Assembly (NCBI GenBank): GCA_964507195.1
Contig: CAZDPA010000020.1
Coordinates: 1-35,951 of the forward strand
Source of the DNA: Solimonas sp964507195
GTDB taxonomy: Bacteria > Pseudomonadota > Gammaproteobacteria > Nevskiales > Nevskiaceae
Direction of reading: 5' to 3'
DNA: 35,951 nucleotides
Shown piece by piece: positions 23,368 to 31,103 of this stretch; the stretch's first letter is position 1; every line of letters starts with the position of its first letter. The position numbers and the translations under genes were made by a program. The notes under the pieces are model-generated. The model was not told where the DNA came from. It did no database searches and saw only the letters and a list, made by a program, of their open reading frames with translations.

Positions 23368-23799
23368 ATGCCGCTCGGGGAATCCTCCGAACTGCCGGAA
23401 TCAATCCGGCGCTCCACTGCATCGCACTCACTGGACGCAGTCCGTCTGCTGCATGCGGCGGGTGGCGCCCTCCTTGTCCAGGCCGCGTTGCATGGGCAGC
23501 TGGCCAGGCTCGAGTGGGCGCACGAGAAGAACCGGCTGTTGAAGATGCTCGCGATCGCGCTGCTGGGATTCGCCAGCCTGCTGTGCGTAACGCTCCTGAT
23601 CAGCGCGCTGCTGCTGGCGCTGTACTGGGACACGACGTACCGGATTCCGGTCGCACTCGCACTGATTGCGCTCCATGGGGTCGGGGTCGGCGTCGCCTGG
23701 CACCGCTTCCAGGGGCTGCTGGCGCTTGGCAGCCAGAGCTTTTCGGCAACTCGCAAGGAACTGGCCGCAGACATCGCCTTGCTCAGGAGCGCGCTATGA
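23368..23799 (+). CDS. Phage-holin/Holin-X family (YqjE-like) membrane protein
   Basis: A 143-residue protein with two hydrophobic helices (about 57-82 and 87-110) between a helical N-terminus (SLDAVRLLHAAGGALLVQAALHG, about 20-42) and the tail (SFSATRKELAADIALLRSAL). This is the Holin-X/YqjE layout, despite the name not a phage protein. Its role is unknown, with a link to the membrane stress response. It lies 23 bases after the DUF883 gene and overlaps the next start as ATGA. Confidence 0.8.
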   Translation: MPLGESSELPESIRRSTASHSLDAVRLLHAAGGALLVQAALHGQLARLEWAHEKNRLLKMLAIALLGFASLLCVTLLISALLLALYWDTTYRIPVALALIALHGVGVGVAWHRFQGLLALGSQSFSATRKELAADIALLRSAL

Positions 23800-24014
23800 A
23801 AGACAACATTCCCGATGTGCCGATCGTCGACCAGCGTCAGGTGCTGAGCCACCAGCTGCAGGTACAACGCGAACAGATCGGGCAGGCGCTAGCACCCGTA
23901 TCCAGTGTGAACCGTGACCATCCGCGCAGCATGACCATGCGCCTGCTGATCCGGCGGCCTGTGCTGGTCATCCGGTTGCTGCGCTGGCTCGCTGTCGCGC
24001 TGAGGGCACGATAA
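23796..24014 (+). CDS. Small YqjK-like protein
   Basis: 72 residues, starting at ATG overlapping the previous stop (ATGA). It is basic with a helical N-terminus (RQVLSHQLQVQREQIGQAL) and a hydrophobic C-terminal segment (LLIRRPVLVIRLLRWLAVAL). By position and length it matches yqjK of the yqjD-E-K operon, though sequence similarity is weak. The spacer beyond (24015-24142) holds only a weak hairpin GCAGA-N9-TCTGC (24019-24037). Confidence 0.7.
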   Translation: MKDNIPDVPIVDQRQVLSHQLQVQREQIGQALAPVSSVNRDHPRSMTMRLLIRRPVLVIRLLRWLAVALRAR

Positions 24015-24142
24015 GGAGGCAGATTGCGCCAGTCTGCGCTTTGACTCGAAGCCGTACGCAGATATGTCAGCTCATTGGCGATCTTCCCGGGACCGCAGCG
24101 CAATCGCGCATACGCGCGACCCGCCGCCCGGGCTCCCAAATC

Positions 24143-24316
24143 TCAGCCGTTCTGATCCTTCTGTCGCGTTGCCCTGACCCCGGACAGAACCGCGAATCCA
24201 GTCAGCGTGATTGCGCCCACGGCAATCCACTCGTACGGCACGCTCAACAGCACCGCTCCATAAATCAGACCACCGATGAGGATGAGGAAGCCAACGATGT
24301 AGATGCCGAATGACAT
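24143..24316 (-). CDS. 57-residue inner-membrane protein
   Basis: A short gene, ATG 24314-24316 to TGA 24143-24145, with MSFGIYIVGFLILIGGLIYG at the start, a second hydrophobic helix and a basic tail (VRATRQKDQNG). Two transmembrane helices are predicted. From memory similar small proteins of this shape, starting MSFGIYI and ending in TRQKD, occur in stress-related loci of proteobacteria. Its function is unknown. The start is preceded by GGGG of moderate SD quality. It ends 128 bp from the convergent YqjK-like gene, and its start lies 19 bases downstream of the BON lipoprotein stop on the same strand. Confidence 0.8.
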   Translation of the reverse strand: MSFGIYIVGFLILIGGLIYGAVLLSVPYEWIAVGAITLTGFAVLSGVRATRQKDQNG

Positions 24317-24335
24317 GGTTGTCGCCCCTGCGCAG

Positions 24336-24653
24336 CTACTTCGGCTTGTGGACCAGATCGTTCTTCACGCTCTGGACGCCTGGAGTCGATCTCGCGACCT
24401 GCCCGGCCTTGTCGATCTGCCACTGCGAATCAACGAAACCCGACAGCTGCACCGTGCCATTGAAGGTCTCGGCCTTGATCTCGAGAGAGCTAATGTCCTT
24501 CTCTGCGAGCAGAGCGGTCTTGACCCGGGTCGTGACGGTTGCATCGTCGACCACTGCCCCGACGCTACGCGTGTGCTCCTGAGTGACGCAGCCGACAGCA
24601 CCGATGGCGCTGCTGGCAAGCAACGCTGCGGACAAAGTCATTTTCATGTTCAT
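24336..24653 (-). CDS. BON-domain lipoprotein
   Basis: 105 residues. The signal peptide ends in a lipobox AIGAVGC and is followed by one BON domain (DDATVTTRVKTALLAEKDISSL to VQSVKNDLVHK). BON domains bind membranes or phospholipids and occur in OsmY, which is stress-induced. Start ATG 24651-24653 has GGGAAA upstream; the ATG three codons in is also possible. The gene is divergent from the DUF3943 gene and probably cotranscribed with the 57-residue protein. Confidence 0.87.
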   Translation of the reverse strand: MNMKMTLSAALLASSAIGAVGCVTQEHTRSVGAVVDDATVTTRVKTALLAEKDISSLEIKAETFNGTVQLSGFVDSQWQIDKAGQVARSTPGVQSVKNDLVHKPK

Positions 24654-24956
24654 GCCGATTTCCCGATGACAACGTTCATGCGAACTTGCATGAGACAGCT
24701 TGGCGTCGATGGACTCCGCGGGTCTGTACGGCACCGCACCTTCAAGCTGTCCGCGCACGATTCAGCGCGAGTACAGCGTGAAGCAGAACCGGGCATGAAT
24801 GCCTTTGACCGTCGTGATGTCGGATGCCATCGTCAACTTCCCTGTCGAGCGCACGCCATCATGTTCAAGCCTGAAGCGTCACCTCACTCGCACGTCAGCA
24901 ACGCCTCTGTGCGCAGCCGTACAGAGGACGACCCGCCCGTCGCGTATACCTGCGGA
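24654..24956. promoter_or_regulatory. Divergent region between BON lipoprotein and DUF3943 gene
   Basis: This 303-bp gap holds no convincing gene. It has a small inverted repeat TCATGC-GAACTT-GCATGA (24676-24693). The GAACTT element is also sigma-E-like in sequence, but no matching -10 was found at the right distance. The site may control the BON gene. Confidence 0.35.
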
Positions 24957-26474
24957 ATGCCTCTCAGCCGTCGTGCGATATACCCACTCACTCTCGCGTT
25001 CGCGCTGCTTGCGCACGGGCCCGTCAGTGCGCAGGAAGATCCGAAGCTGGATTCCAAGGCGCAACAGGTGGCGCCGACCGCCTTCGCCGATGAAAAGCCG
25101 AAACCGGTTCTGAACTGGGGCGCCGGAGACGGCAAGAGCTATCTCGTCCCAGCGATGGACATCGTGCTGTTCGATGTCCTGCTCAACCTCTTCAATCGCC
25201 AGTTCTCCGGTATCGACGACTACGATTCCGATTTCTCTTCGCTGGAGGACAACCTGACCGGCAAGTGGGTGTACGACAGCGATCCGTTTGACATCAACCA
25301 GTTCGGACATCCGTACCAGGGTTCGCTGTATCACGGCTTCGCGCGATCCGCAGGCCTCGGCTACTGGGAAGCGTCGGCCTACACGATTCTCGGCAGTGCG
25401 GCCTGGGAAGTCGCTGGCGAGATCACGTCGCCTTCCATCAACGATCAGCTCACGACCGGCTTCGGCGGCAGTTTCCTCGGCGAACCGCTGTTCCGCATCG
25501 CAAGCCTGTTGCTTGAAAGTGGCGACGGCAGCAACCGCCCCGGATTCTGGCGTGAGATCGGCGCTGCGCTGATCTCGCCGGCAACAGGCTTCAACCGCGT
25601 GGCCTTCGACGAACGCTTCGATGGCGTATTCCGCAGTCACAATCCGGCGGTCTACACGCGCATCGGCGTCGGACTCAACGTCGATGCCGATGTCGATTCG
25701 AACGTGAATCTCAACATCGATCCCGAAGGCCAGTCGATCCCGCAGAGCTATGACACCGGAGAGACGATCGGCGATTTCACGATCGGTTATGGCCTTCCGG
25801 GCAAGCCCGGATATCGCTACGAGCGCCCGTTCGATTACTTTCACTTCCAGTTCACCGCCGCCAGCAGCAACATTCTCGAGAACGTGATCGTCCGTGGCCT
25901 GCTTTACGGCACGGACTACGCCGTCGGCGACAACTACCGCGGCATCTGGGGTCTCTACGGCACCTACGACTACATCGCGCCGCAGATCTTCCGCATTTCA
26001 ACCACGGCGGCGGCGCTCGGCACCACCGGACAATGGTGGCTTTCGAAGGATGTTGCGTTGCAGGGCACGGCGCTTGCTGGTGTCGGTTATGGCTCGGCCG
26101 GCACGATCCGTGGTGTTGGTGAGCGCGACTATCACAACGGCGTGACGCCGCAGGCGATGCTCGCCTTGCGCTTGATCTTCAGCGATCGCACTTCACTGGA
26201 CCTGACCGCGCGCGACTACTACGTCAGCGATCTCGCATCGGACGAAGAAGGCGGCAAGGAGAATATTTTCAGAGGTGACATCACGCTGACCGTGCGCGTC
26301 TACAACCTGCACGGCATCACCCTCATGTATACGGGTTCGCGGCGCGACGCCAGTTACGCCGACATGCGCGACACCCGGCAGGAGGTCGGCGCAGTCAGCA
26401 TCGGTTACGCCTACCTGGGACAGACTCGCTCCGGTGCCGTTGATTGGCGACCCAAGAGCGCCGGCGGGCCGTAA
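24957..26474 (+). CDS. DUF3943 outer-membrane protein
   Basis: 505 residues with a signal peptide (AIYPLTLAFALLAHGPVSAQ) and a beta-barrel-rich remainder. Typical DUF3943 sequence is GHPYQGSLYHGFARSAGLGYWEASAYTILGSAAWEVAGE (shown in parts), followed by repeated alternating aromatic strands. Family members are often encoded next to PAP2-type phosphatases, as here, and are expected at the outer membrane. Start ATG 24957 fits the signal peptide but its SD is weak (GCGGA); an in-frame ATG at 24861 is possible. The PAP2 gene starts 59 bases after its stop. A role in lipid A or phospholipid handling is inferred. Confidence 0.85.
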   Translation: MPLSRRAIYPLTLAFALLAHGPVSAQEDPKLDSKAQQVAPTAFADEKPKPVLNWGAGDGKSYLVPAMDIVLFDVLLNLFNRQFSGIDDYDSDFSSLEDNLTGKWVYDSDPFDINQFGHPYQGSLYHGFARSAGLGYWEASAYTILGSAAWEVAGEITSPSINDQLTTGFGGSFLGEPLFRIASLLLESGDGSNRPGFWREIGAALISPATGFNRVAFDERFDGVFRSHNPAVYTRIGVGLNVDADVDSNVNLNIDPEGQSIPQSYDTGETIGDFTIGYGLPGKPGYRYERPFDYFHFQFTAASSNILENVIVRGLLYGTDYAVGDNYRGIWGLYGTYDYIAPQIFRISTTAAALGTTGQWWLSKDVALQGTALAGVGYGSAGTIRGVGERDYHNGVTPQAMLALRLIFSDRTSLDLTARDYYVSDLASDEEGGKENIFRGDITLTVRVYNLHGITLMYTGSRRDASYADMRDTRQEVGAVSIGYAYLGQTRSGAVDWRPKSAGGP

Positions 26475-26533
26475 GCCGCTGCTCCATCAGCTGTTCGTTA
26501 TCGATCCCGTCCGCTTCCTGCAGGAGTTGCCCC

Positions 26534-27088
26534 ATGGTCAGATTCACCGCTCCAACAACGCTTTCAGCCACGATGGGGGCATTGATGTGCCTTCACTGCG
26601 GCGGCGCCGTCGCGATGGAGGAGGAACTGCCTGCCGATATCGCCACTGCGCTGTTGCCTTTGACGACCTACGCCATCATCTACTTCAAGGGCGACGGTGA
26701 GGGTGAAGGCCAGTTCCTTCGCAGCACCGGCATCAGCCTTCTGCTGAACTCCACGCTCAGGTACGGCCTGAAGGAAACCGACTGGTCAGAGCGTCCCAAC
26801 GGCAGCCCTTATGGATTTCCCTCGGGGCACGCCGCCTTCGTCACATCGAGTGCTGCGTTCCTGCAGGACCGCTATGGCTGGAAGTACGGACTGCCCGCCT
26901 ACGCCGTGGTCGGCTACGTCAGCTACGTGCGCGTCGACACCGACCATCATCGCTGGCGCGACGTCATCGCCGGCGTGGCGCTGTCGTTCGGCATCTCCAA
27001 ACTGTTCGTGACGCCGGATGGCGCAAGCCATGTCGCACCGGTTGTCGGTCCTGACTACCTCGGCATGCGTTGGGAGCGCTCGTTCTAG
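26534..27088 (+). CDS. PAP2-family phosphatase (periplasmic/membrane)
   Basis: 184 residues. The three-part PAP2 signature is complete: Lys80-x6-Arg87-Pro88 (KETDWSERP), Ser97-Gly98-His99 (FPSGHAAF) and Arg133-x5-His139-x3-Asp143 (RVDTDHHRWRD). The Ser before Arg133 in the canonical SR motif is Val here. The N-terminal segment up to AVA is a signal peptide or first helix. It should dephosphorylate lipid phosphates such as phosphatidic acid or undecaprenyl pyrophosphate. Start ATG 26534 has AGGAG seven bases upstream. It is the partner of DUF3943. Confidence 0.88.
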   Translation: MVRFTAPTTLSATMGALMCLHCGGAVAMEEELPADIATALLPLTTYAIIYFKGDGEGEGQFLRSTGISLLLNSTLRYGLKETDWSERPNGSPYGFPSGHAAFVTSSAAFLQDRYGWKYGLPAYAVVGYVSYVRVDTDHHRWRDVIAGVALSFGISKLFVTPDGASHVAPVVGPDYLGMRWERSF

Positions 27089-27109
27089 CGGGCCGTACCA
27101 GGACAGGAA

Positions 27110-27769
27110 CTATGAGGAACTGTCTGGTGAGTCCGCAGAGAAATGCTCACGGTTCAGGACATCCATGACCATCTCGTAGAGCGCTGCGTAGCGCTCCTCA
27201 CAGCGCAGCAGAACTTTCCTCAGCTCCGCATTCGGCTCTTCGGCGGCCATTACCTGGCACAGATGTCCTTCATGGTTGAGCGCATTGGATGTCGCGATGA
27301 GCATGGTGCGCTCGTACTCCAGCCGGCTGGCGCCAGCAAGCGGCGCAAAGTGGAGCGCGCGGTCCTTGGCGATGGCGAAGCGCTTGCGCGTTTCCATCTC
27401 CGGCAGGGGCTCGAGATCGATGCGCACGCCGGGATAGTCCCTGGAGATCTGCTCCAGCTCCTTCTTCAGTTCGTCGCCGTACTGGCTGAGCTGCCTGATC
27501 ACGTCCTCAAACGCCTGCGACTCGATCTTGAAGTAGAGCACTAGGTTCGCCATGCCGAGACTCGACGCATCCTTGTAGAGCATGCTGTAGCCCTGACTCA
27601 GGATCAGCCGCTGTCCGCTCAAGTCGGATGCGGCATCTTCACCGGGCTCGCGCTTGTCGCAACCGGCGGCAACGGCGACCAACAGAGCCAGTGAAAGAAC
27701 AACTTGTTTCGAGGGTCGCACGGACCCAGCGTACGCTGTACGCGAAGCCTGATCCAGTCGGCGGCACAT
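27110..27769 (-). CDS. Small lipoprotein of unknown function
   Basis: 219 residues. The lipobox VAAGC (Cys37) follows a basic N-region and hydrophobic stretch. The mature part is acidic to neutral, helical and rich in charged repeats (FEDVIRQLSQYGDELKKELEQISRDY), and contains a short His/Met region (ALNHEGHLCQVMAAEE). Start ATG 27767-27769 has GGAG eight bases upstream. It begins 20 bases after the stop of the phospholipase-D-like gene on the same strand and so probably forms an operon with it. A coiled-coil-like role at the envelope is likely. I do not recognise a family. Confidence 0.78.
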   Translation of the reverse strand: MCRRLDQASRTAYAGSVRPSKQVVLSLALLVAVAAGCDKREPGEDAASDLSGQRLILSQGYSMLYKDASSLGMANLVLYFKIESQAFEDVIRQLSQYGDELKKELEQISRDYPGVRIDLEPLPEMETRKRFAIAKDRALHFAPLAGASRLEYERTMLIATSNALNHEGHLCQVMAAEEPNAELRKVLLRCEERYAALYEMVMDVLNREHFSADSPDSSS

Positions 27770-27789
27770 GATCGTTACTCCGGGATGAT

Positions 27790-29223
27790 TTAGAGCCAGT
27801 ACGCACCGATGCGCGCCAGACGTTCCTTGATGCGCAGCAGAAGCGACCGCTTGCGCCATTGCTTGAGCGCGATTTCGTCCGACTCCCTGATGTCGGCAAC
27901 GAAGACCCCTTCGACCTGGGTTGCAAAGCCGCGGCCCAGGACGACTGCGTTGATCTCGTCGTTGTGCAGAAAGCTGCGCCAGTCGAGGTTGGTGGATCCT
28001 ATCGTCGACCAGACCCCGTCTATGCACACGATCTTTGCGTGCATGACCGCCCCGCGCCGCTCGTAGATCCTGACACCGCTGCGCAGCAGCTGCGAATAGT
28101 ACGATCGGCCGAGATGAAAGATCTGCCCGGAGTCGGTTCTGCTCGGCAGAATCAGTTTGACGTCAACCCCGCGACGCTCGGCATCCTTCAATGCATCGAG
28201 CAACTGCGGATCAGGTGCGAAGTACGCGATGGTCAGCAACACCTCCTTCTCGGCATGCGCGATCGCCGACATCAGCGTCAGATAGATCAGGCTTTCCGGA
28301 TCGTCCGGCGTACTGCCGATGGCCCGCACGATTTCATCGCCCTGTCGTTTGATCTCCGGAAAGTAGTCTCCTGCTGTCAGAGGCTCGCCCTTCTGCTTGG
28401 TCCAGGTTCCGATGAACAGCTTCTGGAACTCGGAAACCACCGGCCCCTCGATCTGGATATGCGTATCACGCCAACCGCCGGCAACGTTCCCTGGCGCATC
28501 CGTGGGCGCGGACCGTTTCGACGGCGCGCTGGAGTACGTGCTGCTGATATTGATGCCGCCGACGAACGCGATCCTGCCGTCGACCACCAGCAGCTTGCGA
28601 TGATCGCGGTTGTTGATCAGCCAGGTCTTGGGATTGTCGGCCAGCGGATTGACTGGATTGAACTCGACGACCTTGACGCCTTCTTTGCGAAGCCGGTCGA
28701 AGAATGACTGTGGCGTCGTCAGGCTGCCGACGCTGTCATAGATCAGGTTGACCTGCACACCCGCAGCCTGGCGCGCGATCAGCCGTTCGGAAAACTGCGC
28801 GCCGATCTCATCGGCTTCGAAGATGTAGGTTTCAAGATTGATGTGATCTTTCGCCGCATCGATGGCCGCGAACATGGCCGCATAGGTTGCCGGTCCGTTC
28901 TGCAGCAGGGTGAGCTTGTTGCCGAGTACGAGCGGGCTGCCGGCGTTGAGTTCCTGTTCGTACGCCAGGTGCCGGTCGAGCAGGCCGGACGCACCGCCGC
29001 TGCCTTCGATGTTCGACAGGATGGCCGCACCCCTGCGCTGAGAGACCAGACCCTTTGCGCCTTCAAAATCCACCTGCTCGACAGGCTGCGAGCGATCGCC
29101 GGTATCCGGCAACGTCGCGCATGCCTGCATGGCAAGAAGACAGACCACTGCACCGGCAACTCGCCACAGCAAATGGCCACCGTCGGGTGGCCGCTGCATT
29201 CTGTGTTCGAGTTCCGTTTTCAT
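27790..29223 (-). CDS. Phospholipase-D-superfamily lipoprotein (cardiolipin-synthase-like)
   Basis: 477 residues. The lipobox is atypical (LLAMQAC, Cys35). Two HKD motifs are intact: His208, Lys210, Asp215 (HRKLLVVD) and His395, Lys397, Asp402 (HAKIVCID). HINLETYIFEADEIGAQF is typical of cardiolipin synthase/ClsC-like proteins. These transfer phosphatidyl groups between phospholipids, here from a lipid-anchored protein, so the substrate side is probably periplasmic. Start ATG 29221-29223 has SD GGAGAG. It lies downstream of the triple-BON gene after a hairpin and upstream of a lipoprotein in the same operon. Confidence 0.9.
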   Translation of the reverse strand: MKTELEHRMQRPPDGGHLLWRVAGAVVCLLAMQACATLPDTGDRSQPVEQVDFEGAKGLVSQRRGAAILSNIEGSGGASGLLDRHLAYEQELNAGSPLVLGNKLTLLQNGPATYAAMFAAIDAAKDHINLETYIFEADEIGAQFSERLIARQAAGVQVNLIYDSVGSLTTPQSFFDRLRKEGVKVVEFNPVNPLADNPKTWLINNRDHRKLLVVDGRIAFVGGINISSTYSSAPSKRSAPTDAPGNVAGGWRDTHIQIEGPVVSEFQKLFIGTWTKQKGEPLTAGDYFPEIKRQGDEIVRAIGSTPDDPESLIYLTLMSAIAHAEKEVLLTIAYFAPDPQLLDALKDAERRGVDVKLILPSRTDSGQIFHLGRSYYSQLLRSGVRIYERRGAVMHAKIVCIDGVWSTIGSTNLDWRSFLHNDEINAVVLGRGFATQVEGVFVADIRESDEIALKQWRKRSLLLRIKERLARIGAYWL

Positions 29224-29294
29224 CGTGAAGCTCTCCATCGCCGGCGGAGCTTACAAGCCCGACACCTGCTGATTTCGTCGACTCGATGCAGCCA

Positions 29295-29342
29295 GGAACG
29301 TGCCCAGGACGCGCCATTTTCAGACCGCGCCCTGGGCGTTCC
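29295..29342 (-). terminator. Long hairpin between triple-BON and PLD genes
   Basis: GGAACG (29295-29300) pairs with CGTTCC (29337-29342), and inside it GCCCAGG and CCTGGGC pair with one small bulge, followed by GCG-rich steps. The stem is about 18 bp with imperfections and a loop around ATTTTCAG. On the minus strand no T tract follows. It sits 10 bases past the triple-BON stop and may terminate it or stabilise its mRNA. Confidence 0.5.
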
Positions 29343-29352
29343 CGATTCAGCG

Positions 29353-30195
29353 TCAGTTGACCAGGGCGGTGGACTGAACGCTCTTGACGCCGCGAATGTT
29401 CTTCGCGAGTTCGACCGCCAGGTCACGTTCCGCGCCGCTGTCGACCTTGCCGCTCAGCGTGACGATGCCGCCGCTGGTGCTGACCACGATGTCGGACCCA
29501 TCAATGTTGCTGGAGTACAGATAGGTCGACTTGACCTTCGTCGTGATCCAGCCGTCGGCAACATCCTTGCCGGCTTCCTGAGTCGCGCTCTTCGCCGTTG
29601 CAGCCTTACCTGGCTTGGCAGGTGCTTTGACGACCAGCTGATTGCTCACCGAGCCGACGCCGCGGGTATTCGCCGCCAGTCGACCGGCAAGCGCCTTGGC
29701 CGCCGCGCTGTCGGCGGTGCCCTTCAATGTCACCTGCGCATTGCGGGTGTCGACGTCCGTCGCGAAACCTTCCGTGCTCTGGCTCCACAGCAGTTTCGAC
29801 TTGACGGCTGCCGTCATCGTGGCGTCGTCAATCGCCTGGCCGTAGCTGCGCCCTGAAGCGGCGGCCGGGGCCGGTACCGTGTAACCGGCCTGCACAACGA
29901 TCTGGTTGTCCACCGACTTGACGCCGTCGACACCCATTGCAATCTGCTTCGCCAGATCCTTGCTGACATCTTCGTCGACAGTTCCGGTCAGCGTCGCCTT
30001 GCCGTCGTCGACCGAAACCTTCAGATCATTGGCGCGCAGATGCGGGCTGAGCGCGTATGTCGTCCAGATCTGGGTCTCCTGGCGCGCTTCGGTCAGATCC
30101 TGGGTCGCGGTATCCGCCGCGGAGGGGGTGCTGATCGCGATCAGCGACAGCGCGAAGCCGGCGGTGAGCAGCGTGTTACGGATATTTTTTTGCAT
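29353..30195 (-). CDS. Periplasmic protein with three BON domains
   Basis: 280 residues. A signal peptide (NIRNTLLTAGFALSLIAIST, cleaved after SAADT) is followed by three BON domains at about 40-105, 130-195 and 215-280, each showing the VTLKGT/VTLSGKV strand and the final GVxSVxN segment. Proteins with multiple BON domains (OsmY, BON-CBS) are induced by osmotic or envelope stress and bind phospholipids. Start ATG 30193-30195 has GGAG seven bases upstream. It may share regulation with the PLD gene downstream. The three domains resemble one another, consistent with internal duplication. Confidence 0.88.
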   Translation of the reverse strand: MQKNIRNTLLTAGFALSLIAISTPSAADTATQDLTEARQETQIWTTYALSPHLRANDLKVSVDDGKATLTGTVDEDVSKDLAKQIAMGVDGVKSVDNQIVVQAGYTVPAPAAASGRSYGQAIDDATMTAAVKSKLLWSQSTEGFATDVDTRNAQVTLKGTADSAAAKALAGRLAANTRGVGSVSNQLVVKAPAKPGKAATAKSATQEAGKDVADGWITTKVKSTYLYSSNIDGSDIVVSTSGGIVTLSGKVDSGAERDLAVELAKNIRGVKSVQSTALVN

Positions 30196-30504
30196 TGCAT
30201 GACTCCACGACATGAACATTCTGGGTTTCCAGGCCGATGACGATTCGATAACGAATCCGGCTGCAAGATGGCACGGCGCCTACACCCGTCGCGTTGCGAC
30301 GAGACGACTAAGCCGCCAGGCCTTCTCTGGATTGGGCTCGCCAAGTGCTGCTTTTGATCTGCTTTCCGTTGCGTCCTGCATGCGGCAATCAGGCATCACT
30401 TGACCCATGGACGGTAGCAAGGCCCTGAAACGGAGTCGGTGCGCTGCCGCACTGAATGTGCAAGGGGCATGCGCGATGGCGTCACGGTCAATTAGACTTC
30501 AGCG
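30196..30504. promoter_or_regulatory. Divergent region between triple-BON gene and def
   Basis: 309 bp without a convincing gene. Small perfect inverted repeats GATTCG-ATAA-CGAATC (30242-30257) and CGTCGC-GTT-GCGACG (30287-30301) lie in the part nearer the BON gene and could be operator or hairpin sites. No RNA gene was recognised. Confidence 0.4.
30493..30504 (+). promoter_or_regulatory. Leaderless-type promoter of def
   Basis: TAGACT (30493-30498) stands six bases before ATG 30505. No SD precedes the start codon. The arrangement equals that of yaeQ, suggesting leaderless transcription starting at the ATG. Confidence 0.4.
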
Positions 30505-31035
30505 ATGATCCGTGAGCTTCTCCGCATGGGCGATCCGCGCCTGCTCCAGATCTCCGCGCCGATCGAGCGTTTCGGCACACCGGAGCTGCTCTCCCTGCTC
30601 AATGACATGCGCGACACCATGGCCGATGCCAATGGCGCCGGCCTTGCAGCGCCGCAGATCGGCGTGCCGCTGCGCGTCGTGATCTTCGGCGTGACCAGGA
30701 ACCCGCGCTATCCGGATGCCGAGGAAGTACCGTTCACCGCGCTGTGCAATCCGCAGATCACACCGCTGACCGACGAGATCGAAGATGGTTGGGAAGGCTG
30801 CCTGAGCGTACCCGGCATGCGCGGCCTCGTGCCGCGGATCACGCGCCTGCGCTACACAGGCTTCGATGAGCATGGCCAGCCGGTCGATCGCATCGCCGAC
30901 GGCTTTCATGCGCGCGTCGTCCAGCATGAATGCGATCACCTCGACGGCATTCTCTATCCGATGCGCATCCGCGACCTGCGTCAGTTCGGCTTTACCGATG
31001 TGCTGTTTCCGGGGCAGGTTGTCGTCGACGACTGA
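30505..31035 (+). CDS. def: Peptide deformylase
   Basis: 176 residues with the three deformylase motifs: GAGLAAPQ (44-51), EGCLSVPG (97-104) with metal ligand Cys99, and QHECDHLDG (140-148) with metal ligands His141 and His145 and catalytic Glu142. It removes the formyl group from the N-terminal Met of new proteins using a metal ion, usually Fe2+ or Ni2+. The usual partner fmt is not next to it here, so this may be a second, stand-alone copy. It is convergent with the cyclase gene, separated by repeat copy E. Confidence 0.95.
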   Translation: MIRELLRMGDPRLLQISAPIERFGTPELLSLLNDMRDTMADANGAGLAAPQIGVPLRVVIFGVTRNPRYPDAEEVPFTALCNPQITPLTDEIEDGWEGCLSVPGMRGLVPRITRLRYTGFDEHGQPVDRIADGFHARVVQHECDHLDGILYPMRIRDLRQFGFTDVLFPGQVVVDD

Positions 31036-31044
31036 GCACATCCT

Positions 31045-31071
31045 CCCTCTCCCCGCTTGCGGGGGAGAGGG
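31045..31071. repeat. Dispersed CCCTCTCCC palindrome, copy E
   Basis: CCCTCTCCCCGC (31045-31056) and GCGGGGGAGAGGG (31059-31071) pair with one extra G and a two-base loop. It lies between the convergent def and cyclase genes. Confidence 0.85.
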
Positions 31072-31103
31072 AATATCGCTGAAAGCGCATCGCAGTATTC
31101 ATG

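Noticed and set aside
23368..23799. Holin-X gene as prophage remnant
   Set aside because: It belongs to a YqjD-E-K-like operon and no phage gene is near.
24303..24956. Upstream part of the DUF3943 frame
   Set aside because: It lies over the BON lipoprotein gene on the other strand and lacks family features; the signal peptide starts at 24957.
30212..30403. 63-codon frame in the triple-BON/def spacer
   Set aside because: No SD, no hydrophobic or known motif, and ends without a partner.
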